A stretch of DNA of 64,000 nt from Streptomyces sp. NBC_00091. Its GTDB lineage: Bacteria > Actinomycetota > Actinomycetes > Streptomycetales > Streptomycetaceae. A program made the translations under genes and the position numbers. The notes beneath the pieces are model-generated. The model saw only the letters and a list, made by a program, of their open reading frames with translations. It made no database searches and was not told the origin of the DNA. Each line of letters opens with the position of its first letter. Position 1 is the stretch's first letter. Below, piece after piece: positions 25,521-35,875 of the stretch. The stretch spans positions 186,001-250,000 of the forward strand of contig NZ_JAPEMA010000002.1 in assembly GCF_026343185.1 (NCBI RefSeq), given 5' to 3'.

Positions 25521-26624
25521 TCACGGGGTTGGCGTCCCGGTTCTCCGAGCCCCCGATGATGAGACCGTGCCGTAGGCCCGGAGGGTGTCGGCCGGGTCGC
25601 CGGGGCGGCCTCGCAGGGTGGCGTCCAGAAAGGCGAGGGTGGCCGCGGCGACGACGCGCGGGCTCTCGGTGCGGCCCAGGGTGCCCACGATCGAGGGCAC
25701 CGGCGGCAGGTAGAGCGGGCCGTCCATGAAGGTGAGGTGCCCGGCGCCGGGGACGGTGAGCCGGTAGCTCGTCGCGGTGCTGTGCTCGAGGGCCTCGCTG
25801 AGCCGGGGCAGGTAGCGCGGGTCGGTGCCGGCGGTGATCTCCTGGGTGAGCGCGAGCGCCGGCTGCTCGAGGGCGGGCGCGGTGGGGCCGTGGGGGTAGC
25901 CGTCCAGGTCGACGACGGCGTCGAACCGGCGGTCCTGCCGGGCCGCCTGCAGGGCGGCGGCTCCGCCCAGGGAGTGGCCGGCTACCGCGGCGCGGCCGGT
26001 GTCCAGGCGTCCGGTCAGCGGGTCGGCGGTCTCGCCCCGGTCCAGCCGTTCCAGCTGGGTGAGGACGAAGCCGAGGTCGACGGCCCGGACGGCGGTCCAG
26101 CCCGCCGCCAGCTCCTCGTCCCGGTCCCGGTCCCCGCTGGAGGCGGTGGTGGCGCGGATCGTGCGGCCGTCGGCGAGGACGACGACGGTGGAGTCGTACA
26201 GATGGTCGAGGGCGGCGACCAGGTAGCCGTGACTGGCCAGCTCCTCCGCCCAGGCGGTGTTCTGGGACCGCACCCCGCCCGACTCTGGGGAGAAGAGGAC
26301 GACCGGGAACCGCTCTCCCCCGCCGGCCACCGGGGCGTCGACGACCGCGCGGCTGCGGGCCCTTCGGCCGGCACCGCGCCGCAGCAGGGGCGGGAGGGCG
26401 AACGCCGAGGCGACGGCGGCGCCGGCCAGGACCGGCAGCATCTGCCAGCGGATCCCCACGATGCCCAGCACGATCGCCGACGGTACGAGCACCGCCCCCG
26501 CCCCGATCGTGACGGGCCGGCGGGCGGCCGGGGGGAGCCAGCGCGCCGCCGCCAGCGCGAGGGCACCCAGCAGGACGAGGACTTCCGGAAGGGACAGGAA
26601 CAGCCCCGGGATGGTTTCGGTCAC
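25521..26624 (-). CDS. membrane-anchored alpha/beta hydrolase, PAF-acetylhydrolase-like
   Basis: About 367 residues from GTG 26624. An upstream ATG (26657) is also in frame. Three N-terminal hydrophobic segments (about residues 5-85) precede a hydrolase domain. It has FPVVLFSPESGGVRSQNTAWAEELASHGYLVAALDH, the nucleophile elbow GHSLGG, DLDGYPHGP as the likely acid region and a late GAGHLTFMD His. The family cleaves esters such as platelet-activating-factor-like lipids. It diverges from a sensor-kinase gene. Confidence 0.85.
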   Translation of the reverse strand: MTETIPGLFLSLPEVLVLLGALALAAARWLPPAARRPVTIGAGAVLVPSAIVLGIVGIRWQMLPVLAGAAVASAFALPPLLRRGAGRRARSRAVVDAPVAGGGERFPVVLFSPESGGVRSQNTAWAEELASHGYLVAALDHLYDSTVVVLADGRTIRATTASSGDRDRDEELAAGWTAVRAVDLGFVLTQLERLDRGETADPLTGRLDTGRAAVAGHSLGGAAALQAARQDRRFDAVVDLDGYPHGPTAPALEQPALALTQEITAGTDPRYLPRLSEALEHSTATSYRLTVPGAGHLTFMDGPLYLPPVPSIVGTLGRTESPRVVAAATLAFLDATLRGRPGDPADTLRAYGTVSSSGARRTGTPTP

Positions 26625-26881
26625 CCGGCCATGCTCGGCGCCGGGCCCGCGCCGCATCGGCCCCGGGTCGCCGCCGACTGCGACCGGAGTGGCAACCGGG
26701 CACCCCGGACCGGCGGCCGGCCTGCGACCGCGGGAGGTGGCGGGTCTCCTCCTGTGGTCGTACCCGGCACATTGCGCTCCGACGCCGGGCTCATGTGCGG
26801 CGCGGACCCGCGGCCTAGGCTGCGGCTGTACGCGGTGGCGGCCCCGGCCGGGCCGCCACGACGACCGATCGGCGGAGAGGT

Positions 26882-27697
26882 GTGACGGTGCGCCACCGGG
26901 GCCGGGTACCGCCCCTGGTGTGGGACTCGCTACTGCCGGCGCTGCTCCTGCTCAACGTCGTGACCACGTACCCGGCCCGGGAGCTGCCGGTGGCGGCGGC
27001 GCTCACCGCCGCCCTGGCGCTGCCCCTGGTGTGGCGGCGCCGGGCCCCGCTCGCGGTGTTCGCCGCCGTGGTGGCCGCGGCCTTCGTCCAGTGGCTGGCG
27101 GACGTCCAACTGCCCGGGGACATCGCCCTGCTGGTGGCCCTGTACACGGCGGCCGCGCACACGGGCCGGCGCGGCACGCTGCTCGCCGCCGCCGTCGTGG
27201 AGGGCGGGGCCGTGCTGGCCTGCCTGCGCTGGGCACCGGACTGCGCGTTCCTGACCCCGTTCGTCGCGCTCTCCGCGACGGTGGTCGCCGCCGCCGTCCT
27301 CGGGGTGAACGTGCGGACCGGCCGGGCCTACCTCGCCGCCGTGCAGGAACGGGCCGAACGGCTGGCGCTGCACCAGGAGCAGCAGGCACGGCTGGCCGCC
27401 GCCGCCGAGCGGGCCCGGATCACCCGGGAGATGCACGACATCGTCACCCACAACCTGTCCGTCATGGTCGCGCTGACCGACGCCGCGGTCTACGCGCAGC
27501 ACCGGTCGCCCGAGCGGGCCACCGCCGCGATGCTGCAGATCTCCGAGACGGGCCGGCAGGCCCTCACCGACATGCGGCGCTCGTTGGGCGTCCTGCGGTC
27601 CGACGAGCCGGACGCCGAGCGCCACCCGCTGCCCGGCCGGCCTGGAGGTCCGCGGCGGCCACGCCCATGTGCCGGCCACCGCTGGTCAGTTCTCTGA
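26882..27697 (+). pseudogene. truncated sensor histidine kinase (HisKA_3 type)
   Basis: From GTG 26882 the protein has about five transmembrane helices and a dimerisation helix with RARITREMHDIVTHNLSVMV, where His is the phosphorylation site, then ALTDMRRSLGVLR. Sequence similarity stops near 27640. The HATPase domain is absent, and there is no response regulator downstream. The last 18 codons are unrelated sequence. This is a 3'-deleted NarL/DesK-type kinase. An intact but truncated product cannot be excluded. Confidence 0.8.
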
Positions 27698-27847
27698 ACT
27701 CTGGCGCGTGCACGGCTGGGGTCGGTTGCGCATAGGCGGTCGTGCCGCTTTGCGCCTTGCGCCAGCAGGGAGTGCGCCGCACGCAGGAAGGCGGCTCATC
27801 CTGTTGGGTTGGGCCCGCTGTCAGAGGGTGTTGGCAAGATCATCGCC

Positions 27848-28717
27848 ATGAATGGCACACGTACCACCCCGCCGCGGCCGGTCGACATCGCCGCGGTCTT
27901 CCCCGCGCTGGCCTCGCTTGCCCGCCCAGCCGTCCGGTTGCACCCGCGTCCCGGCTCTCCCACGGTGCACGACAGCTCGATCGGCGGGCCCCTGCTGTGG
28001 CCCGCACAGGAACCCTGGCTGTACTGCCGTATCGAGCATGAAGGCCTCCACCCCCTGGTGCCCGTGGCCCAGTTGTACGCGCGGGACATACCCCTGCTGC
28101 GACCGCCCGGGCGGACCGACCTGCTGCAGGTTCTGTGGTGCCCTTCGGAGCACGCGCCGGACTCAAGCATTCCGATCGAATTGTCCTGGCGGACCGCCGC
28201 GGATGTCACCGACGTGCTGGCCGCGCCACCCGAGCCGTTCGACGCGGACGAGTACCTCTACGTGCCTGAGCCGTGCGTGCTCGCGCCGGAGCAGGTCACC
28301 GAGTACCCCGATTCCCTGGAACTCCCCGCGGAGTTGAAGCAGCAGATCACGGACCCCGTGCCCTGGCGGGCGGCGGGCATCGTGGTCGACAATGCCGACC
28401 CGCAGGAGCTCTATGACAACGCGCTGTCCCACGCCCCCGGCTGGAAGATCGGTGGCTGGGCCCCCTGGGGACTCACCGACCCCGTGCCGCGGTTCTGTGT
28501 GGCCTGTGGTACCGCGATGACGCCGCTGCTGACCATCGCCTCGTCCGAATGGCACCGCAACAGCACGAGTTGGATCCCGTACGAGGACCGGGTCCCCGGC
28601 GCATCCGACGACAGTTGGTCCAATCCGCCCGAGATCACGGTGCTGGACGCCAATCACCTCCAGCTCTACGCCTGCCCGGCGAGTGGAGGCCACCCGCACA
28701 CCGACCTGGTCCAGTGA
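27848..28717 (+). CDS. DUF1963/YwqG-like protein
   Basis: A 289-residue protein from ATG 27848. SSIGGPLLWPAQEPWLYC near residue 40 and a second WKIGGWAPWGLTDPVPRFCVACG near residue 205, followed by TIASSEWHR and LYACPASGGHPH, resemble the YwqG-like DUF1963 fold. A Cys-x-x-Cys pair suggests a metal site. There are no membrane segments. Function is unknown. Confidence 0.68.
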   Translation: MNGTRTTPPRPVDIAAVFPALASLARPAVRLHPRPGSPTVHDSSIGGPLLWPAQEPWLYCRIEHEGLHPLVPVAQLYARDIPLLRPPGRTDLLQVLWCPSEHAPDSSIPIELSWRTAADVTDVLAAPPEPFDADEYLYVPEPCVLAPEQVTEYPDSLELPAELKQQITDPVPWRAAGIVVDNADPQELYDNALSHAPGWKIGGWAPWGLTDPVPRFCVACGTAMTPLLTIASSEWHRNSTSWIPYEDRVPGASDDSWSNPPEITVLDANHLQLYACPASGGHPHTDLVQ

Positions 28718-28804
28718 GGGGCTGCCGCTTCTTCCCCACCCGCCGCCTGATCACCCTTGCCGGTCCGCTCTCGGCGTTGGCAGACCGAGCAGGACAGGCC
28801 CGCC

Positions 28805-29500
28805 CTATGCCGCCGCACCGATCTGGCCGATCTTGGATTCGGCGCCGGCGAGGCTGACCCTGAGCCCCTCGATCTCGCCGAGCCAGCCCTCCCGCTCAGC
28901 CTCGGCGATCCGGTCGAGCAGGTTGTCGCGGATCTCCACCAGCCGGCCGCGCTGAGCGGGATCGGGGCGTAGGAGTGAGCAGCGGACGCAGGCGTGCTCG
29001 TGGATACAGGCCGTGCCGTAGGCGCGGGCGCAGGTGCCCACGGAGAGCTTGCGGCGTTCGAAGTGGCCGAGGAAGTCCTCCCACTCGGCGTCGGTCGGGG
29101 TGCGGTACTCCTGGGCCGGGCGCAGGGTACGGCGGCTGGCGATGAAGGCCCGGTGGGCCTCGATGGTCTCGGTGGGGTAGACGGCGTTGTAGCCCATGGT
29201 GGTGTTGATGTCGGCGTGGCCGGCGATCACCTGGGCGATGTGGGGTGGCAGGCCGGTGCGGCTGGCGTCGGTGATGAACATCCGGCGGAAGTCCTGCGGC
29301 GTGAAGACCAATGGGCGGCCGGTGGCATCGGTCAGCCGCATGAAGGCGACGGTCTCTTTGAGGATCTCCCGGATGGTCTGGGAGTGGATCACGGCGGGTT
29401 CTCCGCCGCGGTTGTACTGGAAGAGCAAGGGCGCGGGCGGGTCCCACTGGCGCTCTTCGCTGTCGTAGCTAGTGACCAGGGGGATGAGGCCGGTCCTCCC
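28805..29500 (-). pseudogene. 5'-truncated tyrosine recombinase (integrase)
   Basis: Only the C-terminal catalytic half is present. FTPQDFRRMFITDASRTGLPPHIAQVIAGHADINTTMGYNAVYP gives the H/Q-x-x-R, Gly-His and final Tyr signatures, and a Cys-containing tail (GTACIHEHACVRCSLLRPD) typical of Streptomyces integrases follows. The N-terminal core-binding region is missing. The left break coincides with a CGCACCGC tandem repeat at about 29500-29530. It marks a lost integrative element. Confidence 0.82.
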
Positions 29501-29625
29501 GCACCGCACCGCCGCACCGCCGCACCGCGGTGGCGAGGCGACGGGATCCGGGGGATGAAGTGACCTCCAGGCAGGCGAAGTGCCCCACGAGCGGGGGCTC
29601 CCCCTCCGGTGTGGGCGGGGCCGTC

Positions 29626-31221
29626 TCACCGGGGTGTGCCACCGGTGCGCGGCACCTCCGGCACGGGGCGCCTAAGCCGTCCGGAGCCGCCGAAACCCCG
29701 CCGGGACCGAGAGAGGTAGGCGCGGTAGCCGGGTACGCCCGGGACGTCCGGCAGCCGGTGGGAACGCCAGCCCCGGGCCCACGACGGGGGCTGGTTCCCC
29801 TGGACGAGGACGGCCACCGGACGGGTACGGGCGAGTGCCACGAGTTCCTCCGCGGTGATGCTGCCGTCGTGGCCGCCGTGGACCTGGCGGGACGCGCACC
29901 CGGTGTGGAAGGCCACCCGGACGCCCTCGCTGCCGCTGATCACGCACGGCGGCCGAAGGCCCTGGCGGCGCAGTTCGGCGGCGACCGCCGTGAACGCCTT
30001 CCGGCTGGCCCGGCTGCGCTCCGCCGCGGCCGCGGTGATCGCGAGTTGCACGGCCAGGTGGAGGCCGGCCAGGGCGAGGCAGAGGGCGGTGAGGGCACGT
30101 GCGCCACCTGAGCCACGCGACCGCGCCCGGCCTGCCGTGATGAGCCGGGCCAGGAGGACCGAGACGGGGAGGGAGAGCAGCCCGTAGGCGGGGAGCAGGA
30201 AGCGGGGGGCCGCGTAACCGATGAGCAGGAGGTAGGGCGCCGCGAGGGACAGCCCGACGACCGTGGGTACGAGAATCACGCGCCGCCAGCCCTCCCGGTG
30301 GGCGACGATCAGGCCGCCGACGATCAGCGGCGGCAGGGCGAGCCACCACAGGCCGGTGACCGGCCGGGACCACGGTCCTTCACACGGGCGGCACAGGGTA
30401 CGGCCGTCCAGGGCACGCAACTGGTCGGCGAAGGCGGGGTTCCAGCCGAGGCCGCCCTGGATCTCGCTCGCCCGGCGCAATCGGGCGAGGAGGCCGCCGT
30501 AGCGGAGCTCGGCCTCGACGACCCATTCGATGCCACCGAGTACGGCGCCGGCCGCGAGCGCCGCGAGCAGCGCGGGCCGCCGCCAGGCGGGTACGGCGAC
30601 CACGGCGCACACCAGGGGCAGCACGAGCCATGAGGCGTCCATCGGCCGCATGAGCGCCGCGAGGGCCACGCCGGCGGTGAGGCCGACCGGCGCGAGACGG
30701 TCGGCCTGGTCGCGTGATGCCCTAAGGAAGCAGCCGACGGCGAGGAGCGCCCCGAACGCCACCCAGAGGTTCGGCATGGCCTGGGGGCCGTAGAGGAGGG
30801 TCACCCACAGTCCGGCGAACAGGCCGCCCGCGAGAGCGAGCACCGGCGCGGGCAGCAGCCTCCGCCACACCCACAGGCACAGCAGCAGCGCTGCCGACGA
30901 CAGCAGCGCCAGGTACACGCGCAGCGCTGTCGGGGACGCGGTGAGCGCGGCAACCGGGGCGACGAGGTAGGTGATGCCCCGGGCCCGGGGGGCGCTGAAG
31001 AAAGCGGCGGGCGACTGGCGGGAGACCTGGCTCACGTACACGGTCTCGTCCCAGCCCAGCCCGGTGCCCGGCACGACCAGGAGCAGTTGCACGAGGGCGT
31101 ACGCGGCGGCGACGGGCGCCAGCCAGGCCAGGTCCCCGCGGCGACCGCGCGGGCCGGCGGCGGCGGGCCGGGGCCGCGTACCCGGATGGTCCGCCATCGC
31201 GTGAGCTGGGTGACGCGCCAT
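29626..31221 (-). CDS. polytopic membrane glycosyltransferase-like protein (GT39/ArnT-type topology)
   Basis: About 531 residues from ATG 31221 (GAGG upstream; ATG 31197 is an alternative). Ten or more transmembrane helices start with WLAPVAAAYALVQLLLVV. The first loop GWDETVYVSQV contains the Asp-Glu pair used by C-type, lipid-linked glycosyltransferases. It ends with a soluble domain of about 110 residues (PPCVISGSEGVRVAFHTGC). It probably transfers a sugar from a polyprenyl donor outside the membrane. Acceptor unknown. Confidence 0.75.
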   Translation of the reverse strand: MARHPAHAMADHPGTRPRPAAAGPRGRRGDLAWLAPVAAAYALVQLLLVVPGTGLGWDETVYVSQVSRQSPAAFFSAPRARGITYLVAPVAALTASPTALRVYLALLSSAALLLCLWVWRRLLPAPVLALAGGLFAGLWVTLLYGPQAMPNLWVAFGALLAVGCFLRASRDQADRLAPVGLTAGVALAALMRPMDASWLVLPLVCAVVAVPAWRRPALLAALAAGAVLGGIEWVVEAELRYGGLLARLRRASEIQGGLGWNPAFADQLRALDGRTLCRPCEGPWSRPVTGLWWLALPPLIVGGLIVAHREGWRRVILVPTVVGLSLAAPYLLLIGYAAPRFLLPAYGLLSLPVSVLLARLITAGRARSRGSGGARALTALCLALAGLHLAVQLAITAAAAERSRASRKAFTAVAAELRRQGLRPPCVISGSEGVRVAFHTGCASRQVHGGHDGSITAEELVALARTRPVAVLVQGNQPPSWARGWRSHRLPDVPGVPGYRAYLSRSRRGFGGSGRLRRPVPEVPRTGGTPR

Positions 31222-31420
31222 CGGTCGGCCTCGACAGGGGCAGGGGGCAGAGGGTGCTCCCACCCTGCCCCACGGGTCCCGGGGCCACCACCGCAGGCGT
31301 ACGGTCGGCCGAACGGCATGCGGCCCTGCCCGGCCCGCTCACCTCCCCGGTGGAGCGGAGCCGCCCGGGGCGGGCGCGTATCCGCCCGCGGTGAGGTGGT
31401 AGACGGCGAAGGCCCGGTCG

Positions 31421-31960
31421 ATGACGGGCATGGCGACGTTCCGGACCCTGATCCCGCCCGCCGTCATACCGTGCTCGGGCATCACCGGCGGCTACGCGGT
31501 CCAGGCCCACGGCCTCGTCGACCGCCGGAGCCAGGACCTCGACGTCGCCATCGAGAACCCCGCCCCCATGGCCGAGACCGTCGGCAATCTGGAGCACGGG
31601 CTGACCGCGCACGGCTGGCGGGTGGAGACCATCGACGTGGACGCCCTGTCCGCCCGCCTCGTGGTCACCGACCGGACACCGGGCAGGAGTGCGAGGTCGA
31701 CGTGCTCAAGGAGCACTTCCGGACTCCCCCGACGCAGACCGAGTACGGCCCCGTCCTCGCCTTCGACTCCGTCATCGGCACCAAGGTCCGCGCCCTCACC
31801 GACCTCCGCGACCGTCTCGCCGGCGAGGACTGGGCCGACGACGAGGAGTTCGCCGCCTACGGCCTCACCGAAACCGAGACGGCCGGCCTACGTGCATGGG
31901 CCCTGAGTTGGGTGACCGACCTCGACCAGCGTCTGCACGACGACGCCCGAGCCTGCCCTT
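31421..31960 (+). pseudogene. AbiEii-type nucleotidyltransferase, frameshifted and deleted
   Basis: Frame one has GITGGYAVQAHGLVDRRSQDLDVAIEN and LSARLVVTDR. After a shift near 31680, frame two has GQECEVDVLKEHF, YGPVLAFDSVIGTKVRALTDL and WADDEEFAAYGL. This is the AbiEii/AbiGii toxin-like nucleotidyltransferase family. The middle helical segment is deleted. No antitoxin partner is seen. Confidence 0.8.
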
Positions 31961-32170
31961 CAAGGCCTGAGTTGGCTCCGCTCGCTGACGCTCTCGGAAT
32001 GTTTGACGGTTTTGCCCACGTCGTGGTGGGGCGCCCCTGCTGGTTCATCGAGCCGAGTGGCCGTCCCGGGCCAGGCCGTAAGGGGCAGATGAGATGCGGG
32101 CGGACGTTCCAGAACCCGCAGCGGACCCGGGCCGGGGTGAACATGCCGGGCATCGGTAGCCTGCGTCATC

Positions 32171-32608
32171 ATGATGCGCGCTTGGATCTTGCCGATGCTG
32201 CTTGTGGTCTGTGGCTCAACCGTTGCGACCGGACTGGCCTTCAGGGGAAGCCCCGGCACAACCGTAGCACTCCTGCTGATGTTTGTGCTGCTCGCAGGCG
32301 TGAACTCGCCTCTGATCTTCCCGAGGTCGATCGGTGCGCTGGAAGCACAACGCCGCAGCGCGGTCGACGGCCGACCGGTCGTCTACTGGCGGTCGGGCTG
32401 CAAGTACTGCCTCCGACTGCGCATCCGGTTGGGCCGTAGCGCCCGCCAGTTGCATTGGGTCGACATCTGGCGTGACCCGGCTGGAGCGGCAGTGGTGAGG
32501 GCGGCCAACGACGGCAATGAGACCGTGCCGACTGTCTTCGTGGCGGGCCAGCCCAACGTCAACCCCGATCCGGAATGGGTGCGCGAACAGCTCGCCCGTT
32601 CCGCGTGA
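32171..32608 (+). CDS. membrane-anchored glutaredoxin/mycoredoxin-like protein
   Basis: A 145-residue protein. Two N-terminal transmembrane helices (residues about 5-20 and 30-50) precede a glutaredoxin domain. It has VVYWRSGCKYCLRLR with active-site Cys-x-x-Cys, HWVDIWRDPAGAAVV and a cis-Pro loop ETVPTVFVAGQ. The domain faces the cytoplasm or exterior depending on topology. It likely reduces mixed disulfides, with mycothiol in actinobacteria. Confidence 0.88.
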   Translation: MMRAWILPMLLVVCGSTVATGLAFRGSPGTTVALLLMFVLLAGVNSPLIFPRSIGALEAQRRSAVDGRPVVYWRSGCKYCLRLRIRLGRSARQLHWVDIWRDPAGAAVVRAANDGNETVPTVFVAGQPNVNPDPEWVREQLARSA

Positions 32609-33044
32609 TCGGGAGCGGTCCCGTTCCAGGTGAGCCCGTAGAGCAAGACTTGATGACGCCGTGAGCATGAACCGCACGCCGGATGCGGGGAATGGGATCC
32701 GCCGGGTCATCGCCCGGGGGCGGCCGCGTTCTCGCTGATCGGGTCCCAGAGCTGTTCGACTTCGACCCCACGCCGCGGCACCGGAGTTCGCGGGCAAGGA
32801 GTTCGGGCCGCCTGCTCCCTCCCGGACCAGGGGGAAGGAGCGTCGAATCGTTGGTGTCGTGTATCGGGACGCCGACCCACCTCGTAGAAGCACCGGGTCG
32901 TGCCGTCCACCTCTTCGCGCTATCGTCGGTTTTGAGGGACAGTCGCGACCGCTATGGCCTCCGTGTTGCAGGAGGGGCCGGTGCGGCACGGACTGTCCGT
33001 CCCGCCGTCGTCACCCGCTCTCCGGTGACGAAGGGAGCGACCCC
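32609..33044. other. 436-bp gap without a supported gene
   Basis: No frame has a recognisable product. The final 40 bases contain the promoter and Shine-Dalgarno region (GAAGGGAG) of the secreted-protein gene. Confidence 0.5.
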
Positions 33045-33548
33045 ATGAACGTCCACAGTCGGCGACGCACGCCGGCCCTCTTCTGCACGGCACTGATGAT
33101 CACGGCCGGCCTGGCGGCAGCGCCCGGCGCAGCCGCGGCACAGGCAGCGGCCACGGCCCCGGAGCGACAGTGCACCATCCGTGACGGCTATCCGCCGGCC
33201 GCCCGTAACACCAGCATCGGCGGCACCCCCACGAAGTACAAGTACACCAACTCCCCGTACGTCGGCGGCCGGTACGACAGCTGCTCCCAGACCCTCAAGC
33301 TGTACTACGGCGGCTATGCCAGCCCTCGATGGGCCTACTACGAGGTTTCGTACACCTATCCGACAGGGCGCGAGTGGGACAGGTGGCAAGGGCGCATGGG
33401 AGAAAACCGCATCGTGACCTGGAACAGCCCCGAACGCGGCAGCTGGAACTTCAAGGTCCGCGCCTGCGCCCAGGCGATCGACGACGCCCAGGGGCGCAAC
33501 TGCACCTCCTGGTCCCCACAGCTCTTCGTGTACACCGGCTCCGGCTGA
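33045..33548 (+). CDS. secreted protein of unknown function
   Basis: A 167-residue protein from ATG 33045, with GAAGGGAG upstream. A Sec signal peptide (RRRTPALFCTALMITAGLAAAPGAAAAQA) is followed by about 125 residues rich in Tyr, Trp and Ser, with four Cys that could form two disulfides. The pattern (YYEVSYTYPTG, WNFKVRACAQAI) suggests a beta-sandwich. I do not recognise the family. Confidence 0.72.
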   Translation: MNVHSRRRTPALFCTALMITAGLAAAPGAAAAQAAATAPERQCTIRDGYPPAARNTSIGGTPTKYKYTNSPYVGGRYDSCSQTLKLYYGGYASPRWAYYEVSYTYPTGREWDRWQGRMGENRIVTWNSPERGSWNFKVRACAQAIDDAQGRNCTSWSPQLFVYTGSG

Positions 33549-33792
33549 CAGGGTCGGGCCGCCCGGGCACCAGCCACGCATACCGAGCCTCTCCCCCGCC
33601 ACCAGCCTGCGGTACCGCCACGCCTGCCGCTCGGACCTCCGCGCCCCTGAGCCACGCCGACGCGCAGCGCAGGCAGCCCCCGGGCAGATGGATCTCGCCC
33701 AGCGCGATGTCTGGTCTTCAGGTCGTTCGTCGGATCACCACGTCCCGCGACAGGTGATCACCGCCGATCAAGATCCACTTTCGTAACAGGCC

Positions 33793-34293
33793 CTAGCAGC
33801 CTTCGATGTCGTTGGCGCAGCCGTGGACGTCGGCGGGCTCGAGGGTCTTGAGGTTCCAGATGAGCAGGCCCTGGGGCTCGGTCTTGCCTGTCGTTGCCGG
33901 TGCGACGGTCACGGTGACAGGTGTCCCTGTGGGGAAGTCGACGCGGACGGCGTCGGTACCTGCGCAGGCAACGGCGAATTGTCTTCTCGTCGTGCCGCGG
34001 GTCACGAGGAGCGTCACGTTGGAAACTTCGTCGCTGTCGCACACGATGTCGAAGCGGTAGGGCTTGTCGCCGCCGGTCTCCAAGGTTTCGTTCAAGCCCG
34101 AAGCCACGTGCGGAGCACCCGATCCAATGAGGCGTGTAGGCGCGTCATCGTCCTTCAAGATCGCCTGAGCACTTCGCAGGGCGTCGTCGGGCTCCCATTC
34201 CGTTCCCGGTTCGTACGGTGGCGTTTCAGTGCTCGTGCACCCGGTGAGAGCAGCAGCAATGGCTAAGACCACAAGGGGCCTTGGTATCCGCAT
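33793..34293 (-). CDS. putative lipoprotein
   Basis: A 166-residue protein from ATG 34293, with GAGGACG upstream. The signal PLVVLAIAAALTGC ends in a lipobox Cys. The mature part has VTLLVTRGTTRRQFAVACAGTDAV and VTVTVAPATTG, likely beta-rich, and two more Cys pairs including the C-terminal CANDIEGC. Function is unknown. Confidence 0.75.
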   Translation of the reverse strand: MRIPRPLVVLAIAAALTGCTSTETPPYEPGTEWEPDDALRSAQAILKDDDAPTRLIGSGAPHVASGLNETLETGGDKPYRFDIVCDSDEVSNVTLLVTRGTTRRQFAVACAGTDAVRVDFPTGTPVTVTVAPATTGKTEPQGLLIWNLKTLEPADVHGCANDIEGC

Positions 34294-34729
34294 GAAGGCG
34301 TCCTCGGTTCGGGCCGTGGCGCGCCCCGCCCACTGGGGGCGGGGCCCACGGCTTCCAGTGGTTACGGCGATACAGTCCCGGTCCGCACACCTTCGCACAC
34401 GGGTCATCCCCGGTCGGACTGCGCCTTGTTCCGTGGCTGGCTGCCCGCGCCGCTGCGGGTGGGGGCACGCGCTGGTACTCGCGGCTGATGCCGCCGGCCT
34501 GGGTATTGCCGTACATGGGGACTTCGCCGGACGACCGGGGCAGGCTCGCGCGCTCGGGTCGGACCCGGCGCCGGGGAGTCGGCTCGGCGACTGCGATCAG
34601 GCTTCCACCGCCCAGTCGGCGCTGGTTGACCCGTCGACCGTCCAGGGAAGGCCGGAAAGCACCGTGTCGGCTGAGCCGCTTATGGGGAGATACGAGCGGT
34701 CCGGCAACTGAGCGTAGTCAGGGAGTCAC
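34294..34729. other. 436-bp gap between divergent genes
   Basis: It holds the promoters of the lipoprotein gene and of the coiled-coil gene. No coding frame is supported. A strong hairpin is annotated at 34314-34351. Confidence 0.5.
34314..34351. terminator. GC-rich hairpin upstream of the lipoprotein gene
   Basis: CCGTGG-CGC-GCCCCGCCC pairs with GGGCGGGGCCCACGG around a short loop, leaving a 3-base bulge. It may be a 5'-leader structure of the lipoprotein mRNA or a terminator of transcription from the other side. Confidence 0.45.
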
Positions 34730-35698
34730 GTGGGGTGGAAACGCGAGTTCGATGAGACAGCGTTGGGGGAACTGCGGGAAGCACGCAAGCAGCTGGAGCG
34801 CCTGGACGACCCGACCGTGGGCCTGTCCGCGCTGCACGGCGAACTCTCACAGGCCCGCATGAAGATCCAGGAAGTCGTACAGAACGGCGTCACCGGGCTC
34901 CGCGAGGAGAACCGGGAACTGCGCCGCCGCCAGGACAAGATGATCGCCGACCTGCAGGAGAGCCGGGAGGAAACACGGGAGGAGATACAGCAGCTGCGTG
35001 AGCTCGCCGAGATCCTGCGCGGCCTCGCCGCAGAGCCGGCCACTGCCCCTCCCCAGCCGCCCCAGCCCGGGGAAGTCGCCCTGCCAGGGCCGGCCAGCGG
35101 CGCGGAGATCACGGGACCATCCCGGCAGACAGTGCCCGACCGTGAAGACCAGGGGGAGAGCATGCAGCACACCGAAGGCCACGATCCGCGGAAGGCGATC
35201 GGGAGCGAGGGGGCGGAAGCCGAGCTCAAGAACGCCATCGAGGCCGCCTATCGCGGTACGCCCGCCAGGCCCATACCCGCGCCCACCGCCGCCGGGCAGA
35301 CCCCCCAGTCCCAGCCCGAGGACCCGAAGACCGCTCACGGCGTCCTGCTGCTGAAGGCGGCCGGCGTCGCCTCAGCCGAACTGGTCCTGCACCGCGACAC
35401 CTGGGAATTCCTCTCCTCCCTCGCCGTCGACCACAGCCACTTCCGCACTCCGCCCGCCGTGGAGGACGTCAAGGAGGGCCGCATCCAGGCCGCTCTCTCC
35501 GGGCGCTCGCTCATCGCCGTGCTGATCGAGCTCTGGAACACCCGAACCACCGCCACCGTCCTGGAAGCCGACTGGGCGCTGGCCACCACCGCCTACAACC
35601 GGATCGCGGCCGGGCTCGCCGGCGCCACCGGCTCCGGGGAGACCATCCGCATCACCCTTGACGACGGACTGGGACACACCGGTATCGCCGAGGACTGA
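34730..35698 (+). CDS. coiled-coil protein of unknown function, first gene of a pair
   Basis: A 322-residue protein from GTG 34730. Residues about 8-100 form a long coiled coil (LGELREARKQLERL, GLREENRELRRRQDKMIADLQ). A Pro-rich linker follows (about 105-210). A C-terminal domain contains HGVLLLKAAGVASAELVLHRDTWEFL, then RSLIAVLIELW and WALATTAYNRIAAGL. No known domain was recognised. It probably forms an operon with the 613-residue gene 177 bp downstream. Confidence 0.7.
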   Translation: MGWKREFDETALGELREARKQLERLDDPTVGLSALHGELSQARMKIQEVVQNGVTGLREENRELRRRQDKMIADLQESREETREEIQQLRELAEILRGLAAEPATAPPQPPQPGEVALPGPASGAEITGPSRQTVPDREDQGESMQHTEGHDPRKAIGSEGAEAELKNAIEAAYRGTPARPIPAPTAAGQTPQSQPEDPKTAHGVLLLKAAGVASAELVLHRDTWEFLSSLAVDHSHFRTPPAVEDVKEGRIQAALSGRSLIAVLIELWNTRTTATVLEADWALATTAYNRIAAGLAGATGSGETIRITLDDGLGHTGIAED

Positions 35699-35875
35699 CG
35701 CCCCACGGGAAGGCCCGCCCCGACGGGCCTTCCATCAGCCGCCGTTCGATCCCTCCCAGTGGCCGACGGACTTCACTGAATCGCGTCCGCTCGCCCCCGA
35801 GATCCCCGTACGGTCGTTTCACCGATGGCGACGGGCTGATGACGCCCAGTCAGGCAGTGGGAGAGGGTCCGAGGG

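Noticed and set aside
32609..33044. Minus-strand frame with VEVEQLWDPISENAAAP as a gene
   Set aside because: Too short and without start signals. It could be a fragment but has no identifiable family.
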